From positions 12,911,557 through 12,975,556 of the forward strand of contig OZ024898.1 in the NCBI GenBank assembly GCA_964017195.1: DNA of 64,000 nt, given 5' to 3'. Source of the DNA: Siderastrea radians (taxonomy: Eukaryota; Cnidaria; Anthozoa; Scleractinia; Rhizangiidae). Numbering within the stretch: the first letter of the stretch is position 1; each line of letters opens with the position of its first letter. The position numbers were made by a program, and so were the translations under genes. Below the pieces are notes generated by a model. That model had not been told where the DNA came from and did not search any database. It worked only from the letters and a program-made list of their open reading frames with translations. Positions 50,260 through 63,119 of this stretch are shown piece after piece.

Positions 50260-53140
50260 TTTTTCTTAAGTTGATGATTTTCTTTCTACCTTTCTGCGGA
50301 TTGAACACGTTCTCATGGTAGGGATAATATTTGTCCATTTGCAAATGAGATTTACAGATTAACTGACTGTTGCGAAGTTTTTCTACTCATTGTTCACCAA
50401 TGTGGGAAATTTTACTTTGCGTTGGTTTACATTACTCACCAACGCTATTTACAAAAACGTGCACCAATATTCAAATTTGATCTTTGTCTCAAGGCACAAA
50501 CAGCTTGTTGTCGTTTAGTGAAAATTTTACCTGCTTTGAGCCAACAGCATTTTGATCATTTTACTGGTGTTCAACCATTCTAAGGAAGAAAGAAAAAACA
50601 TTTATATCGCATATCTAGCATGTCTGTTAATTTTAATTCGACCCAGTTAAAAACTGAAGTTATTACTCTCTGTAGTGACTGGCGCATACAGGGTGTATAT
50701 CCCTTATTTTCTAGTTCGGCAAAAATATTATTATTTTATAAATTCCATATTTGAACCGGGAAAGAAAGGCAAGGAAGAATTATCTACTTAAACAACTCTG
50801 AAGTAGAAAATAAGTAAAGACCTGATCTTGTATTATTTTATTTCATTTATTCGGTGTTTTTCTTCCCACTACATCTGGCCATTCATACTAACCCTTACAA
50901 AATAAGATTGAATTACAAGTTCTCCCTCGAGATTTACATACATTTTTTGAGTATTTGTTTTCGCAATTTGTAACACCATAGAAGTTAAGTGTTTAAAAGA
51001 GTGTTTGATCTTTCAGGTTTTTTTCTTGCAATATCTTACTTCAAAATCAGGAAACTGTTTTTTCTTTTTCCTAATCCTGTTCTAAAATGTAAAAGAATAG
51101 CAATCATCCCACTAATTATGCCTATGGCTTGTCGCGCATAAGGAAAGTTTTCTGAGCCCTGGACCGTTCTGCTTGATTGATAACTTAACCAAGGATCATT
51201 AGAACCTGAACAAATATTTAAAATACAACTTTAAAAAAAAGACAGAGGTTGCATCAATCATTTTTGCATCAACACTATTTCCAAATTTGGATTAGTTAAT
51301 GGACGGAAATATATCCGCTGCCTTCTTTTCATCACAGAAAGAAAGCGCCTGCCGCTTTTTTGTTCTTGAGTATTTTCATTGCTAATTATCCAACTACATA
51401 TTTTAAAAACTATTTTGACTCTTTTAGTCCAAAAGGTCTAGATAGCAGCAAACAATATAGATATTCTCAGAAACAACGCAACTTTTTTTAATTTTCTGTA
51501 AGTCCCTCCACGTCATACATTTAAACTTTCAATACGCAATATTGTAAAAGTAATGTAACAAATTCATTGTACTCGCGCGTGATAAAATTCAACGGTGATT
51601 TAAAAAAATATTACACCGATGATGACGGATGTACAGTCGGAAAATTAAAAAAAAAACTTGTGTTGTTTCTGAGAAGACAATTTAAGTCCTAATGACTCAG
51701 CTTTTGTTTTCAATATAACTGGTTCTGCAATGTAAACACTTCATCTCAAACTGCGAAACTGTCATGAAAGTTATCTCAATTCGTAGTTGTCATTTTTTGT
51801 CTTTCTGTCCAAACTTAGAAAGATACGTTCTTCTTATAGAACATTCCTTGAAAGAAAGTGTATTGGTTAAGGAATTGGGCTTTCCTGTCATCTTTTGTTT
51901 TTAATATCTTACTTTGTAATGAAGAAAATGTTTGTGTTGCCCTGTTCCTACACTGATTTGGTCTAAGAGGTAAAAAAAATAATTAACTTCCTATTTCGTC
52001 TAGCATGCAGCAACACAGTAATAAATATAGCAGCAATTTAAGAGTTAATGATTTTCTTTACTCTGTTGAGCTGCCTTTTTAACGTTGTCAGATCAATAAA
52101 CAAAGCCTACGTTTCGATCATTCGAGTTCAATAAAAGAAAATCAAACTTACACAAGAAAACATTTTACTTATGTCCTAAAGAGAATCCAGCTGCATATAT
52201 GACTGACCTTATGACACTGTTAAAATAAATACTTCAGAGAAACTCCAACCCCCAAATGTTTTTCTTGCACATGGCCGTTTATTTACAAATATTAGTGCTG
52301 GGAATTACTGGTGTGTGATGGACTTCAATCTTTTGAATACCTCCGTCAGACGTTTTGCGAAGTTTTTAAAAAAACCCGTTGGAGAAAAATGAAAAAGAGC
52401 CTTGCCTCAGAAAAGTGCTGATGTTGTTCGTTTGAATGGTACAACAAAACAGCAATTTACAGCATTCACAGTAAACAGAAGTAAAAGGATGTCATTACGT
52501 ACTGTCCATCAACATTTCTTCAAGAGTCAGACTTTAGGAATTCATCCAAAGACTCAGAAGTTAGAACCAACTTATAAATAGACAACCTCATGTGATAAAT
52601 AATTTTTTTAATAATCAACGCCAAGTTAACAAAACAGAAGATGGTTTTCCATGATTTCTAAGAAAATAATGCACTTTTGAGGACTAGAAAAACTACGAGC
52701 AGTTTTCTAAACTTAAGCGTGCATTATTTTCTTTTATATAGTAAGTATAATAAGCTCAATTATGCAAGCATTTTGATTGGTTCTCACTTAGTTTGCCATA
52801 AATCGCCGTGGCCATTTGTTGACAAAGCTTCCGCCGGTTTGCACTGTTGACAGCTCTTTCGTAGCCAAACTCGATGTTTTTCCTGCTCATGTCGCTGTGT
52901 GAAATGCGGTTGATTAGTCCTTCCTCAAAACATGTCAAGCATCCCAATAAATTCAGATTAAGAAGAAAAACCGGAGAACTCCAAGCTTGTTTTTGAAATC
53001 ACTCCGAGCCCTCAGTATTTACCCCCGCGCTTTTGAATAAGATGAACTCAGTGCCAAGCAACATCCGGGACACGTAAGATCCGGAGTTAATTTCCAATGG
53101 ATGGCGTGTACCCAGCGGAAACAAAGAAAATGGCGTTAGC
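50260..53140. other. AT-rich stretch, no gene recognised
   Basis: Only chance frames. A 63-codon frame at 52756-52947 (minus) starts MGCLTCFEEG but has no neighbours, splice partners or family I can name. Confidence 0.5.
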
Positions 53141-53377
53141 CACGTGAAATTTTATGACCAAGGTGAAGCTCCGGAACGTTTTATTTCAAGAAAGAAGTGC
53201 ATTTCACTTTCTGTGAGCCAGGTCCCCTTTTGTTCTAATGCGGACCTCCAATCATGTGAAGACGCCTTTTGTCCCAGAAATGAAGACCCCAATCCTGACA
53301 ATAACAGTAAATGTTATTTTCAGATTGAGGAACAGGAACTCATATTTGGGAGACAGAATGCCTTTTATCCCATAACC

Positions 53378-53500
53378 TGCGATCAGGCTCTATTTTCGTT
53401 TCGCATGAAACATTCAGGCGCGAAGGGCGAAACGAAGCGAGCGACCAACGTGAGAGAACACGAGAGCGATGCTAAAATTCGGCCTCATCGCAGGTTATTT
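53378..53500. repeat. Short MITE with CATAACCTGCGAT ends
   Basis: CCATAACCTGCGATCAGGC at the left and its inverse (GCCTCATCGCAGGTTAT) at the right, about 125 bp apart. Confidence 0.65.
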
Positions 53501-53925
53501 ATCCATTTCCCCACCACCCCTCAAAAAAGGATTAGTGGGACCCTTTATGTGAGGGAGGCCGCCTCTAACCTCTTACTCCCCCCACTCCCCACTCCCCCCT
53601 CCCGTCACAAAGACAAAGAAAAGGACAACCCTGAGATTAATAAGACTACTGGTTTCAAAAAAAACACCCCTTTCCGTGAGACAGGATACCGAGATTAGCA
53701 ACCTTGAACCCGTGATAGGCACTGATAGACTAGACACAACTACCTCGATTTAAAAAAAAAATTTACAAGTTTCTTGGATGTTTAGAAGATCTGTGGATAT
53801 TTAGAAGAGAATGTCATTTCACAATGCAAAACTTTTGTAGTGAGCTTTGTGTTAGTTAATTCCCTACCAGCGATAACCCAGTTCAGCTGTTTCCCACCTG
53901 GACAATGTCTCTTGCAAGTCACAAT

Positions 53926-54066
53926 ATATACGTTGTAGTTCAATTTTATCCTTGGTTCAGTTTTTGTTTTCCTTTATTCTTTTTCATTAATATATGATAA
54001 TGAATATGAAACAAAAGGAAATAAAAATTGAACCAAGGATAACATTTAACTACAACATATACATTA
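53926..54066. repeat. Hairpin MITE, about 140 bp
   Basis: TTGTAGTTCAATTTTATCC / TTGGTTCAG on the left returns inverted (CTGAACCAAGGATAA-type order) on the right around a loop at about 53993-54000, giving a near-complete palindrome. Confidence 0.8.
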
Positions 54067-54356
54067 TTCAACCATTGTGGAAGATCAGCTGAATACGATT
54101 GCCAGATTCTCAGTTTTGACCTGGAGATGCTCGTAGAAAATTTAATATATTTGCGAGGCGAAGTGAAGAAGCATCAGATATTAATACAAACCCTACATTT
54201 ATTGTTCATTTATTTACAATGTACTTTATGGTGTTGACACCTACATTGTCGTCTCATTGACGAGATCGTAAAATTGTACATATTTAACACGCGGTAAATA
54301 TGAGCCCAGAGCATTACATAACTAAACATCTTCTAAATACCAATACATGTAAAGCA

Positions 54357-54623
54357 GTTTTCAAATGAGTGTCGAAAGTAATGCTGTATTTGCTTTGGTT
54401 TTGCTTCACTTCGCTCTCTGATTGGATAAAAACGTTCGCGCCACTTTCTCAACCAATCAAAAGATAAACCAAAACCAATCGTGAATTGCTCACACGCGTT
54501 TTGCCGTGCTTGCCGCTAACTACTTTTATTTGCTTCAATTTTTGATTGGTTCATTTTGTTTCTGTTGTGATTGGTTAGAGTCATTTCTTTGGTTTTACGA
54601 CACATTTGAAAACCGCTCTATTT
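54357..54623. repeat. MITE, copy 2 of the 35752 family
   Basis: Same order of words as 35752-36046: CAGTTTTCAAATGAGTGTCG, GCTTTGGTTTTGCTT, several ATTGGTT boxes, then CGACACATTTGAAAACCGCTCTA. Ends are in the same orientation. Confidence 0.8.
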
Positions 54624-54629
54624 GGCACA

Positions 54630-56000
54630 TTTACTACAATGTTACATAACACTTTCAGGACAGAAGTATTGACCAATAATATCACTAGTATCGACAATGG
54701 ATTATCAGATAAGAGTTCAATATTACTATATAAATCTTTCAACAATTCCCAAGAATTTCAAATTTGAAGACAACGTACAATGCTATTGCCAGACGACCCC
54801 GTTAATAGTCTTGGGGGATATTCAAACTTTTTATGGCTTTTTTCTTGAGGCTTATAACCAGGTCTCAGTCTTTCAAAGTTGGAATGACTTAATCTGAGTT
54901 TTTACAATTCCTCACTTTGGTTTCTTGATAATTCTTTTTTTTTTATATACCCTTCAGTATAAAAATGGCTTCTCTTAAACTGTGATAGAGATGAGTACAA
55001 ACAATTCTTTTTAACAGGGGAGAACGAACAGTTTGGTAACTTTTCTGAATGCCGCACACCAACGGAGAGTGAAGTCAGAAAGTCAGACTAGTACATGTTA
55101 ACAAACAAAGGCCCCCTTTCTCACCCGCCAGCTTAAAATGCCCTTCCCCCTCCCCCAAACCGTTTTGGATCCACCAAACCAGAAACACTAGAAACACTAT
55201 AAGCTTTAGCCCTCTATAAAGGCTCAGTTCGTTCTTTAACCATTCAAGTCGTATGAGGTTGGAGGGGGGGGAGGGGAGCAGGGGTAGTTTTGAGGGAGAG
55301 AACAAGAGAAGATAAGATAAAACAAATCCAGGGTGAATGAAACTAATCTGGAATTTAAAGTTAATTCAGGTTCACGTCTCTCTTGCTGAAAAGAATTGTC
55401 AACGCTGAAATGTTAAGTTCACGTTTAGTTGAACGTATACCAGTCTACATTTCTTAGCGCTGTTACCTGCATTCCCAGCTGAGGCTAATCCTGGGTTAGC
55501 TTAATCCCACTTTGAATAACTAGACCCTTCAAAACATTTCATATTTTGTAAAACCATGGTTTCAATTTCCACCTGCATTGACAAAATGACAATGTTCTTA
55601 TTTATTAACCTTCCAGCAGGAAAGCCAAAATTTATTCCTGATGTAAGCCCTTACGGAAGTCAAAGCCTCCCCGTTACTGAAGCCCGGTTACAATGACTAT
55701 TGTTGCTCTTGTTGAACTTGACACTTTCTTTGGAAACAATTTACATCGTTATGTATTTTATAATTGCCATTGTAACTCCCAAGACATAAGCTCTCCAAAT
55801 TATTAGCCCCCTCAAACACACAACACAGTTGTACGAGCTACAGGCTTTCATTCTTACACGGTAAACTAGGTTCAATTAGACAAACCCTTTTTTCTCACAA
55901 ATAAAAATAGACAACTCTGTTGCACCCTGATCAAAAAGTTCATTCTCCTTACTGTTTACACACATTTTTGACTCATGCTTCTTAGGAGAAAATTGATTTG
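54630..56000. other. Region downstream of the USP-like gene, probably 3' UTR in part
   Basis: No gene seen. The stop codon of the minus-strand gene is at 56076-56078, so the nearest few hundred bases may be its 3' untranslated region. I could not fix a polyadenylation site. Confidence 0.35.
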
Positions 56001-56075
56001 AGTCAGGATTCGTATAAATAAATATTGTTTACAAAACCAAGACACCCTCCCATCCCCATAACTGATGTCTTTGCA

Positions 56076-57098
56076 TCAATAAAGGCGAGCAGTGTTAGAA
56101 TGCATCTGATAAAGCTCCTGCTCGCAACCAGCACATAACCGTTGTCGCCTCTCAATCGGCACACATCGGCACTTTTCGCAAACCGGTCGATCCGTAATGA
56201 TACGTGTCGAAACCTGTCGAACATCACGACTGTTGATCGCAAAAGAATCTTCAGGCGAACTGTGATACCAAGGCGTGGACAACGATGACGTTGAATAACT
56301 CTTAAGATGTTCTCGCTGGTGTAGCGGATTATATGGCGGAGCTGGGACATAGTTAAGTGGCCGACGACCAAAAGCATTGCGTGACGAAGGTACACAGTCC
56401 AGCTCATCCACTGAGTGTGCGGGGGATGGGGATCGATCACGCGCAGATGAATGAGAACTCACTGCTGAATTCCCTGCATAAAATACCTTGGGTCTCTGAC
56501 GGGCAGCTGTGGTAGTTGGCGGGTTTTGGCTTTCACTGCTCCTATAAACAGTGGGATCATAAGAAGCCGCAGATACAGTTCTAGAGTTTGACCGGTATGA
56601 CAAGTTTGATGGATTTGATGGTGCAATATAAATCGAACTTGACACACTTTTCGGCGCAGCCGGAGGTCGGTTTTCGGAAATCTTTGGTCTGTTCTCACCC
56701 ACAGTTATAATTGTCGTGTGCTCATCACTCGGGTTCACACTTGATGAACGAAGATTTAAGTTCTGCATCCTGGCAGCAATCTCGTTCTCGCGGTCGTAAT
56801 GTACTGGGCTATAGCACATTGAGTCTGGTTTGATTTGTTGCGTGCAAACCCCTCGCACTGCCCTACTGGGGTCTGGTCTGTCCTGTTGAGCTTTACTCAC
56901 GTAATGTCCACTTGAATACACAGTAGGTCTGGGTTTTACTTTCAGGGGTAGGGTAGAGGCAGCATATTGTTCTTCCCAATAGTTCCTGCCTTGATCCATA
57001 CGACTAGAAGAGGAAACTGGTTGCTCTATAACCCTGAAGACTCCAACTTGAGGAGCAGGAGACTCCTTGATGAGCCGGTCTCTTTGCTGAAGGGATGT
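56076..57098 (-). CDS. USP53/54-like gene, last coding exon
   Basis: Exon with acceptor TTTTCAACAG, ending in a stop at 56076. It encodes about 340 residues: TSLQQRDRLIKE, then a long Ser/Pro/Tyr-rich disordered region with repeated short blocks (TVYSSGHYV, CYSPVHYD, KVFYAGNSA), and a C-terminal Cys-rich end CEKCRCVPIERRQRLCAGCE, a likely C4 zinc-binding fold. It is joined in phase to the upstream exon at 57910-58006. Disordered C termini are usual in USP53/54; whether the C4 end is conserved in the family I cannot say. Confidence 0.75.
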   Translation of the reverse strand, partial: TSLQQRDRLIKESPAPQVGVFRVIEQPVSSSSRMDQGRNYWEEQYAASTLPLKVKPRPTVYSSGHYVSKAQQDRPDPSRAVRGVCTQQIKPDSMCYSPVHYDRENEIAARMQNLNLRSSSVNPSDEHTTIITVGENRPKISENRPPAAPKSVSSSIYIAPSNPSNLSYRSNSRTVSAASYDPTVYRSSESQNPPTTTAARQRPKVFYAGNSAVSSHSSARDRSPSPAHSVDELDCVPSSRNAFGRRPLNYVPAPPYNPLHQREHLKSYSTSSLSTPWYHSSPEDSFAINSRDVRQVSTRIITDRPVCEKCRCVPIERRQRLCAGCEQELYQMHSNTARLY

Positions 57099-57909
57099 CT
57101 GTTGAAAAAAGAACAAGTAACTAAGCAACTGCTCTCCCTAAAAACTAGGAGTCCTAGCCAGTATCTGCTCTATGTAATTACAGGGTTTCAATCAAAACTA
57201 TTGCTAGTGTTTTTTTTTTCTTAATTGCGCTCAACTACCAGTCCTGCATATATATTGTTGCCGTTGTTTTATTAATCAGAACTTATCATTTCAATTTCTG
57301 CTTAGCAACTCAAGCAAAACGTTAACAATTATTATCTTTACTTACTGTACGATTATGGATGCCTCAGCTAATAAGCAGGCGCTAACATCAGTTCCTTGGA
57401 CACCCCGCTATCTCCCACAAACCAACTTTCTTCTCGTTTGGCGAGAATTTATAAATTTTCGACTTTGCCCGCAAGGTGTAATTCGTAAGGTTACACTGTA
57501 TGTATAAATCTTCAAGTAGTACAGGAATTTGACTAACATGTGATACAAACGGTCCAGCGCACTAATTTCCCCACAAAATAACTATAACATCCTTGTATGA
57601 TGGGTCGACATATTAGCGTGAGAGGGGCCGGTGTCACAGCTGATTCAGACCATCCTGTGGACTTGTACCCCGCCGGTCCAATTCAGCTGGCAGATAAGGA
57701 CCCACTTTCGTGGATGTGCACCCCCTTAAAACAACGCCCCTGTTTCATGTTTAGGCAATCAATTCCTTTACAAAATGTTTTTAGGTTTGTTATTGGAAAC
57801 ATAAAAGCACTGAAACCATTACTGCAACAATAAAATTTCGTGAGCACAAAAATGCTTTCTATAATTGAATTGAACAGAGTTGGTCAGTCTATGAGTACAC
57901 TGTACATAC

Positions 57910-58006
57910 GTATTGTGGTGGAGGAGCTTGCTGCTGCTGCCTCACAATCATCTGATCTCTCTGTCTCTGTTGGCGAAGACGTTCTTCCTCTCTTTGCTTT
58001 GAAAGA
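57910..58006 (-). CDS. USP53/54-like gene, internal exon (Gln-rich coiled coil)
   Basis: 97-bp exon, acceptor CTGTTTTAG and donor GTATGT. It reads SLSKQREEERLRQQRQRDQM and then APPPQY: a charged helix followed by a PPxY-type end. Confidence 0.75.
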
Positions 58007-58893
58007 CTAAAACAGAAGCCAAAATTATAATCAACAATTTTTAAAACAATTAACTAAAATATGAACGCCTTCGATCTCTGCGTAGCTGATACCGGGTATA
58101 TGGGGAAGAAATGGATAAAATTGTGAGTACATATCTTGGGTATGGATTTCTTCACGAAATGCACTCCCTCGCATATATGCACCCACCATAAAATAGTCAC
58201 AAATCTGAAATAATCCTACATACCCTAACCCTTCCCAAATACCCCATACACAAGGCAAGAAAAAATAACATAGTAAGAGAAGGTGACATTTTCTCTGGTA
58301 TTGTCACTAACTTCAAGTTGTCTCATTAACGTAAAAATGGGAAAAAAAGAATTCAAATAACTTTGTCTAAGCTTTTTTTTTTTTTAAGTTTTAAACCTGT
58401 TTTTAATAACGCTTAAAAACTGTAGTGCTTAAATTCAATATTACATTAATTTTATTATGCAAGTGTAACACTACCAACACAGCCTCTCAGATGTAGTAAA
58501 AGCAGAGTTCAACACGAGCAATACGCAGCATAATTAACACTCTGCACATAACTACACGACATCTAAAGCACAATACAAGTACATGTAATCTTTGTTAAGA
58601 TTTAAGCTCCGCACACATACATGTAGCATAGGTTTAATAGTAAAGCATGGTAAACACAGTGCTCTACATGAGGAAAGCACAACACACGTAACACTACACA
58701 TAAATACACAACATGGAGAACAATCTTTACAAATGAAGCATAGTAAGAATAAGACTTGTTAAGATTTCTGCTCCGCATGTAGCACTCAGTACAAGCCATG
58801 CAAACTTCCAACTAGAGGAAATTCCTCACACTGAAATTAGCTAAAGGAAATAACAGAACTATAAGCAAAATAATACGTGGGTAAACTGTGTAC

Positions 58894-59047
58894 CTCACAG
58901 ATGCTGTCCTTGTCTCTGCGGTGGGATTGGACTGTACATGGTGACGTAAGTTCCTGGCTCTGGCCTGGCACACATTCCGCTTCATGTAAGCATAGTTCTT
59001 AGTGTTCAGGTCGACACCATTCTCTTCAGTCACAACCCGGAAGTAAG
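58894..59047 (-). CDS. USP53/54-like gene, internal exon
   Basis: 154-bp exon with acceptor TTTTACTTCAG and donor GTACAC. It reads YFRVVTEENGVDLNTKNYAY, then a basic stretch and TASVR. A partial second copy of its 5' end and acceptor lies at 59212-59305. Confidence 0.72.
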
Positions 59048-60145
59048 CTGAAGTAAAACAATTACAGGAACATTTAGGCAACTTTTGAGTTTCATTCCCT
59101 GCCAAAAACATGTAATAAATGCACAAAAACATTAATATATAACAGGGCATTGGAGCTACAGTGAGCTGCAAGTGACTTGCAAGTGGAGAATGGCTTGGGT
59201 ACTTATTGTTGTTCCCTAGTGTTCAGGTCGACACCATTCTCTTCAGCCACAAACTGGAAGTAAGCTGAAGTAACACAATTAAAGAAACATTTAAGCAACG
59301 TTTAAGTTTTATTCCCTGCCAAATACATTTTTGATCTAATGCAGCAGACAAACAAAAAACAACAACAAATAAGAGGGGATTGGGGCTAGAGTAAGCTGCA
59401 GGTGAATGGCTTGGGTACTTGTTATGGTTGCCTAATATAAATAGTAAATTTTTGTGAACTGCTGATAGTGTTTTCAGTCACTTTCAGTCAGGAAAATGAA
59501 GTAAACAAGGACTGTTGTAACCGACAATTCACCCTTTTCCTTTTCCTCTGTCACTTGCAAATGGTCATAAATAAATTGGTACCGCTAAGAAAAGTCTGGG
59601 TGATTAAAATATTGGGCAGTTGCGGTTCAGGTAATTGAGGTTTGACTATACACTTAGAGAGAAGGATTCTAACGTCACCAAACAAGCGCTAGAGTGGAAT
59701 CCTCAACGACGGCGGAAAAAGGGAGGCCAAAGGTATGCGGCACAGAGGTCTAACATCCGACCTTCCCTACATCTGAAAGGCTTGGGGAGAGGCAAAGAAC
59801 AAAGCCTACGACAGAGAGACGGAAGGCAACTGTAGCTGTTCCCCCTTGGACAGAGTGAAGTAAACTAAACAAAACGTAGCTAAACTAAACTTAACTATGA
59901 GCTTTTATACTACTGTCCCCTAGACGGGACACTAGCCCACTGCAGACCTGTTGGTTCTCTGTATTGTTCGTTAGTATCCCTGTGTACAGCTGGGAGGAGA
60001 AAGAAACTGTGGAGCAAAGCTCCCTGTCTATGGAAACAACATGATGATGGAGACAAGGTTTTCAAGACTTAGACCAACACAATTAAGCTGCAACTAAAAT
60101 CCTTTCGTTACAGTAACCCTTATAACAATCACCATTATCACTTAC

Positions 60146-60268
60146 TGGCTGCGTCAGTGCAGTAACTCAGTGCACTCACAAAATCTTTGTTTCTTTCACA
60201 GTTCTCTGATTTCTTAAGATAGTTCTCTGCCTCTTGAAGGAGAATTTCAATACGATCGTGTTGATGTA
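60146..60268 (-). CDS. USP53/54-like gene, internal exon (helical repeat)
   Basis: 123-bp exon, acceptor CATTTTCCAG and donor GTAAGT. It encodes HDRIEILLQEAENYLKKSEN, then DFVSALSYCTDAAS, a helix pair of the kind found after the catalytic domain in USP53/54 proteins. Exact multiple of three. Confidence 0.75.
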
Positions 60269-60417
60269 CTGGAAAATGTCAAAACACATAGCATTAGTGA
60301 GGTGGGGGTGATCAGTTTTCACCCGAAAAGGTTTCAACTGTACTGCAAAGTAACATTTTAAATGGGTTGGTACCAGAAATTAATGGGTTAATTATAGACA
60401 CTCAAAATAATCAATCA

Positions 60418-60482
60418 GCCAGTCGGTCAGTCAATCGATTAATTGATCAGTCAGTCGCTCAATCAATCAATCAATCAATCAA
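60418..60482. repeat. (CAAT/CAGT)n low-complexity tract
   Basis: Ends in five perfect AATC units. It is like the tail of the SINE at 33161 but lacks a tRNA head nearby. Confidence 0.7.
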
Positions 60483-60781
60483 AATGTCATAGGATTTTGA
60501 AACACGTTTTAAAACCCTACGACAGTCGTAGCCACAATCAAAATGATAGAACGACGAGTTGTATACAATCTTATACTTTACACGATCAGTAGGCGCTACA
60601 AAAGTCGCATATGACAGCTGTAAGCAAAAATCGTACCGTCTAAATGGGCCCTTATAAATACTGAAACCTAACTTAGTTCTCTCCCCTGCAACTTTGTTTT
60701 GGTCTTTTGGGATTGGGACGGGGGGGGGGATTCTGTCCCCTCCTTAACTCCGAGAATATTGAGAATATGACAAGGAAACTT

Positions 60782-61470
60782 AGGGTGCGTTTCTTTGGGA
60801 AAATCCAAATCCGGATTCTTGTATCCAAAAACGGATTTTGCGTTTCTTTACCTAAATCCGAAAATGGATTAATCACGGATTAGTGATCTGAAGAATCCAC
60901 ACTCCGAGTGGATACATCAGATCAAATCTAAATCCGGATTTTTAGGATTCATGATCCGTGCGTTTCTTTGGGCGACGGATCCAAAAATAGTACATCTGTC
61001 AAGCGGTCTTCCATGCAAATTTTCTGGTCTCGCCATATTTTCTCTCGATCTTGCGTGACAAAACATTCGATCGTGAAAAAGTAACTTCAGGTGATTATTC
61101 CGTTCCGTATATTTGAAACGTTTTCTCCAGAAGAACAGACAGAAGCATTGAAACGTCAGGATAACTTCATTTGTGTACCATTTCTGTAATTCAGGAACCA
61201 GATTTTGCTAATTGTTAACACAAATAGCGAGTTCACTTGAACTACTGCAGATACTGTCCTTGTTTATAAATTATTTGTATTCCATTCTAGTTGAATTCTA
61301 GGGCAGTACGAGGGAAATATCGTTTTGATATATATATATTGCGTGCCTCCAGCCTGTCTTGGCATGACAAAATAATCCTTTTCCGGATTTTGCGTTTCTT
61401 TGGCGTCGAAGAATCCGTGTGATCTCGGATCACAAATCCGTTTTCGGATTCTCCCAAAGAAACGCACCCT
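60782..61470. repeat. Non-autonomous DNA transposon (MITE), 0.69 kb
   Basis: The left end AGGGTGCGTTTCTTTGGGA is repeated inverted at the right end (61450-61470), with further inner inverted matches around AATCCGGATT and AATCCGTTTTCGG. Flanking TTA/TTG is compatible with a 3-bp target of PIF/Harbinger type. No transposase gene. Confidence 0.75.
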
Positions 61471-62337
61471 TGGTGAGCAGATAATAGGTCCAAACAATGT
61501 TTTTTTTTTTAGGTCTGCAACATGAGCTGATGACAGCACATGACATAGGAATTATGTCACATTCTCAAATGGCGGCCATCTAAGATCGGCCATCTTGAAT
61601 AAGTTACCTCAAGGAGGTTATAATTTTTTCATTCAAATATGGTTGCTACAGTAACTTCTAATCTGATGGACAACAAAACGTTACACTGAATTGTTCCCAG
61701 AGAAATTTCAGGAGCAGTCACCAAGTTTAGTGGCTTTTACATGCTTATTAAAAACGTTATAAATATCCAAATTCCGTGCAGGCAGCACAGGGAGGAACAA
61801 GGAGTTTTGGAACACAGTTGGTTGGAAATATTTGAAAATAACATTTGTGTTCCATCTGCAACTCATGGTCTGATCAAAAGATCGCTATTTCATTCACATA
61901 TAAGTCATATTGGGGCAGTATGGCACCACTCTATACAATTTGCTCCCGATGATGGAGATTGTGCGTCAAATGGTCACTTACCAGAGGTTAAAACCAGTAG
62001 AAATTTCAAACTGTCAGCCCAAAAAGTGGTCGTAGTTACTTACAAGAGGTGCTTGCCTACGATAGGCTTCAACCATAGACTGAGATTTTGTTCTTTTGGA
62101 AAAGTGGTCGCTGATGGGAGGTTCCACTGTATTAATTAATTGGCCCATGGCTGAGAGCTTCACAAAAGCATGCTAGAAACCTCTGGTTCCCAGCACCTGG
62201 CTGCATGAAAGTTATGGCTGTGTGATGCAACCAGGCACTAGGAATTACACAAACCAGAGAGGTTTAATCCTGTACAGTTACAGAAGAATGCCAGTGCCAA
62301 CACAATTGGCATTGGCATTGGTGATGGGCGTGACAAC

Positions 62338-62338
<1 letters not shown>

Positions 62339-62370
<32 letters not shown>

Positions 62371-62383
62371 CGATGATGATGAT
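62339..62383. repeat. (GAT)n microsatellite
   Basis: About 14 trinucleotide copies in the intron just downstream of the exon ending at 62424 on the minus strand. Confidence 0.9.
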
Positions 62384-62423
62384 ATCACTTTGCAGTGAAT
62401 GCAACTCTTATGCAAGTGCTTAC

Positions 62424-62653
62424 CAGGGGGCCAGTTATCATATTTAGACTGTCGCCATGTTTGATTGAAGTCAATGAGGTCTTCATTACTTCCTCCATGA
62501 TTAGTGTCTGTAGAGCTGACAGATCCACCAGCAGAAGAAGGAGCAGAGCTTATTCCACTGTCATGGTTCACTGCTCTCACTTGTGCTGCATTGAGAGCTT
62601 TGGATTGCTCATATAGTTTCATGATCTCCATCTTAGCATCTTCACTCTTTGGA
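62424..62653 (-). CDS. USP53/54-like gene, internal exon (disordered)
   Basis: 230-bp exon, acceptor CTATTTAG and donor GTAAGC. It reads SPKSEDAKMEIMKLYEQSKA, a Ser-rich stretch (SGISSAPSSAGGSVSSTDTN) and EDLIDFNQTW. Linker between catalytic domain and helical repeat. Confidence 0.75.
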
Positions 62654-63119
62654 CTAAATAGAGATAAGCTGTGTAAGACAACAGGGCTCAACTGTTTCAA
62701 AGTCAATGATCACTAAGCCTGGATTAACGTTACCAGTCCCAGTTTAGCTGAATCAATAACCACGGCACGTTGGCTTATACAGTTCACTTTCAAAGGGAGA
62801 GCACTGTAGATCATTTTTTTTAATTTATAAAGATATTTTAAGAAAGTTATAACAGAAAATCAAAGACATGTACACAAGCAGTACACTATATTGAGCTATA
62901 TTGGAAGCTATATGTTGTTTCTAAGCTCCTTAACAAGCTGCTTTCCTCAGCCCTTCTTACCTTCCCTAGGCCTGTGCTATGCTAATGCAGCTCGGGCCTC
63001 AGCCAAAGTGTACAGCAACTGAAAGTCACACTTGGGGCAATTCTGATGTAATCATAACTGGCCAGGATACATGGATTAAGGTGGAAATGACTTAACACAA
63101 GGTTACTGCATTTATAAAC

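Noticed and set aside
52756..52947. 63-codon minus-strand frame starting MGCLTCFEEG
   Set aside because: No family, no neighbouring exons, length near chance expectation in this composition.
53144..53698. 184-codon open frame as a gene
   Set aside because: It runs through a MITE (53378-53500) and low-complexity Pro-rich sequence and shows no domain or splice partners.
61741..62139. 132-codon open frame on the plus strand
   Set aside because: Overlaps the GTGGTCGCT-type repeat at its 3' end, lies in an intron of the opposite-strand gene, and has no recognisable motif.
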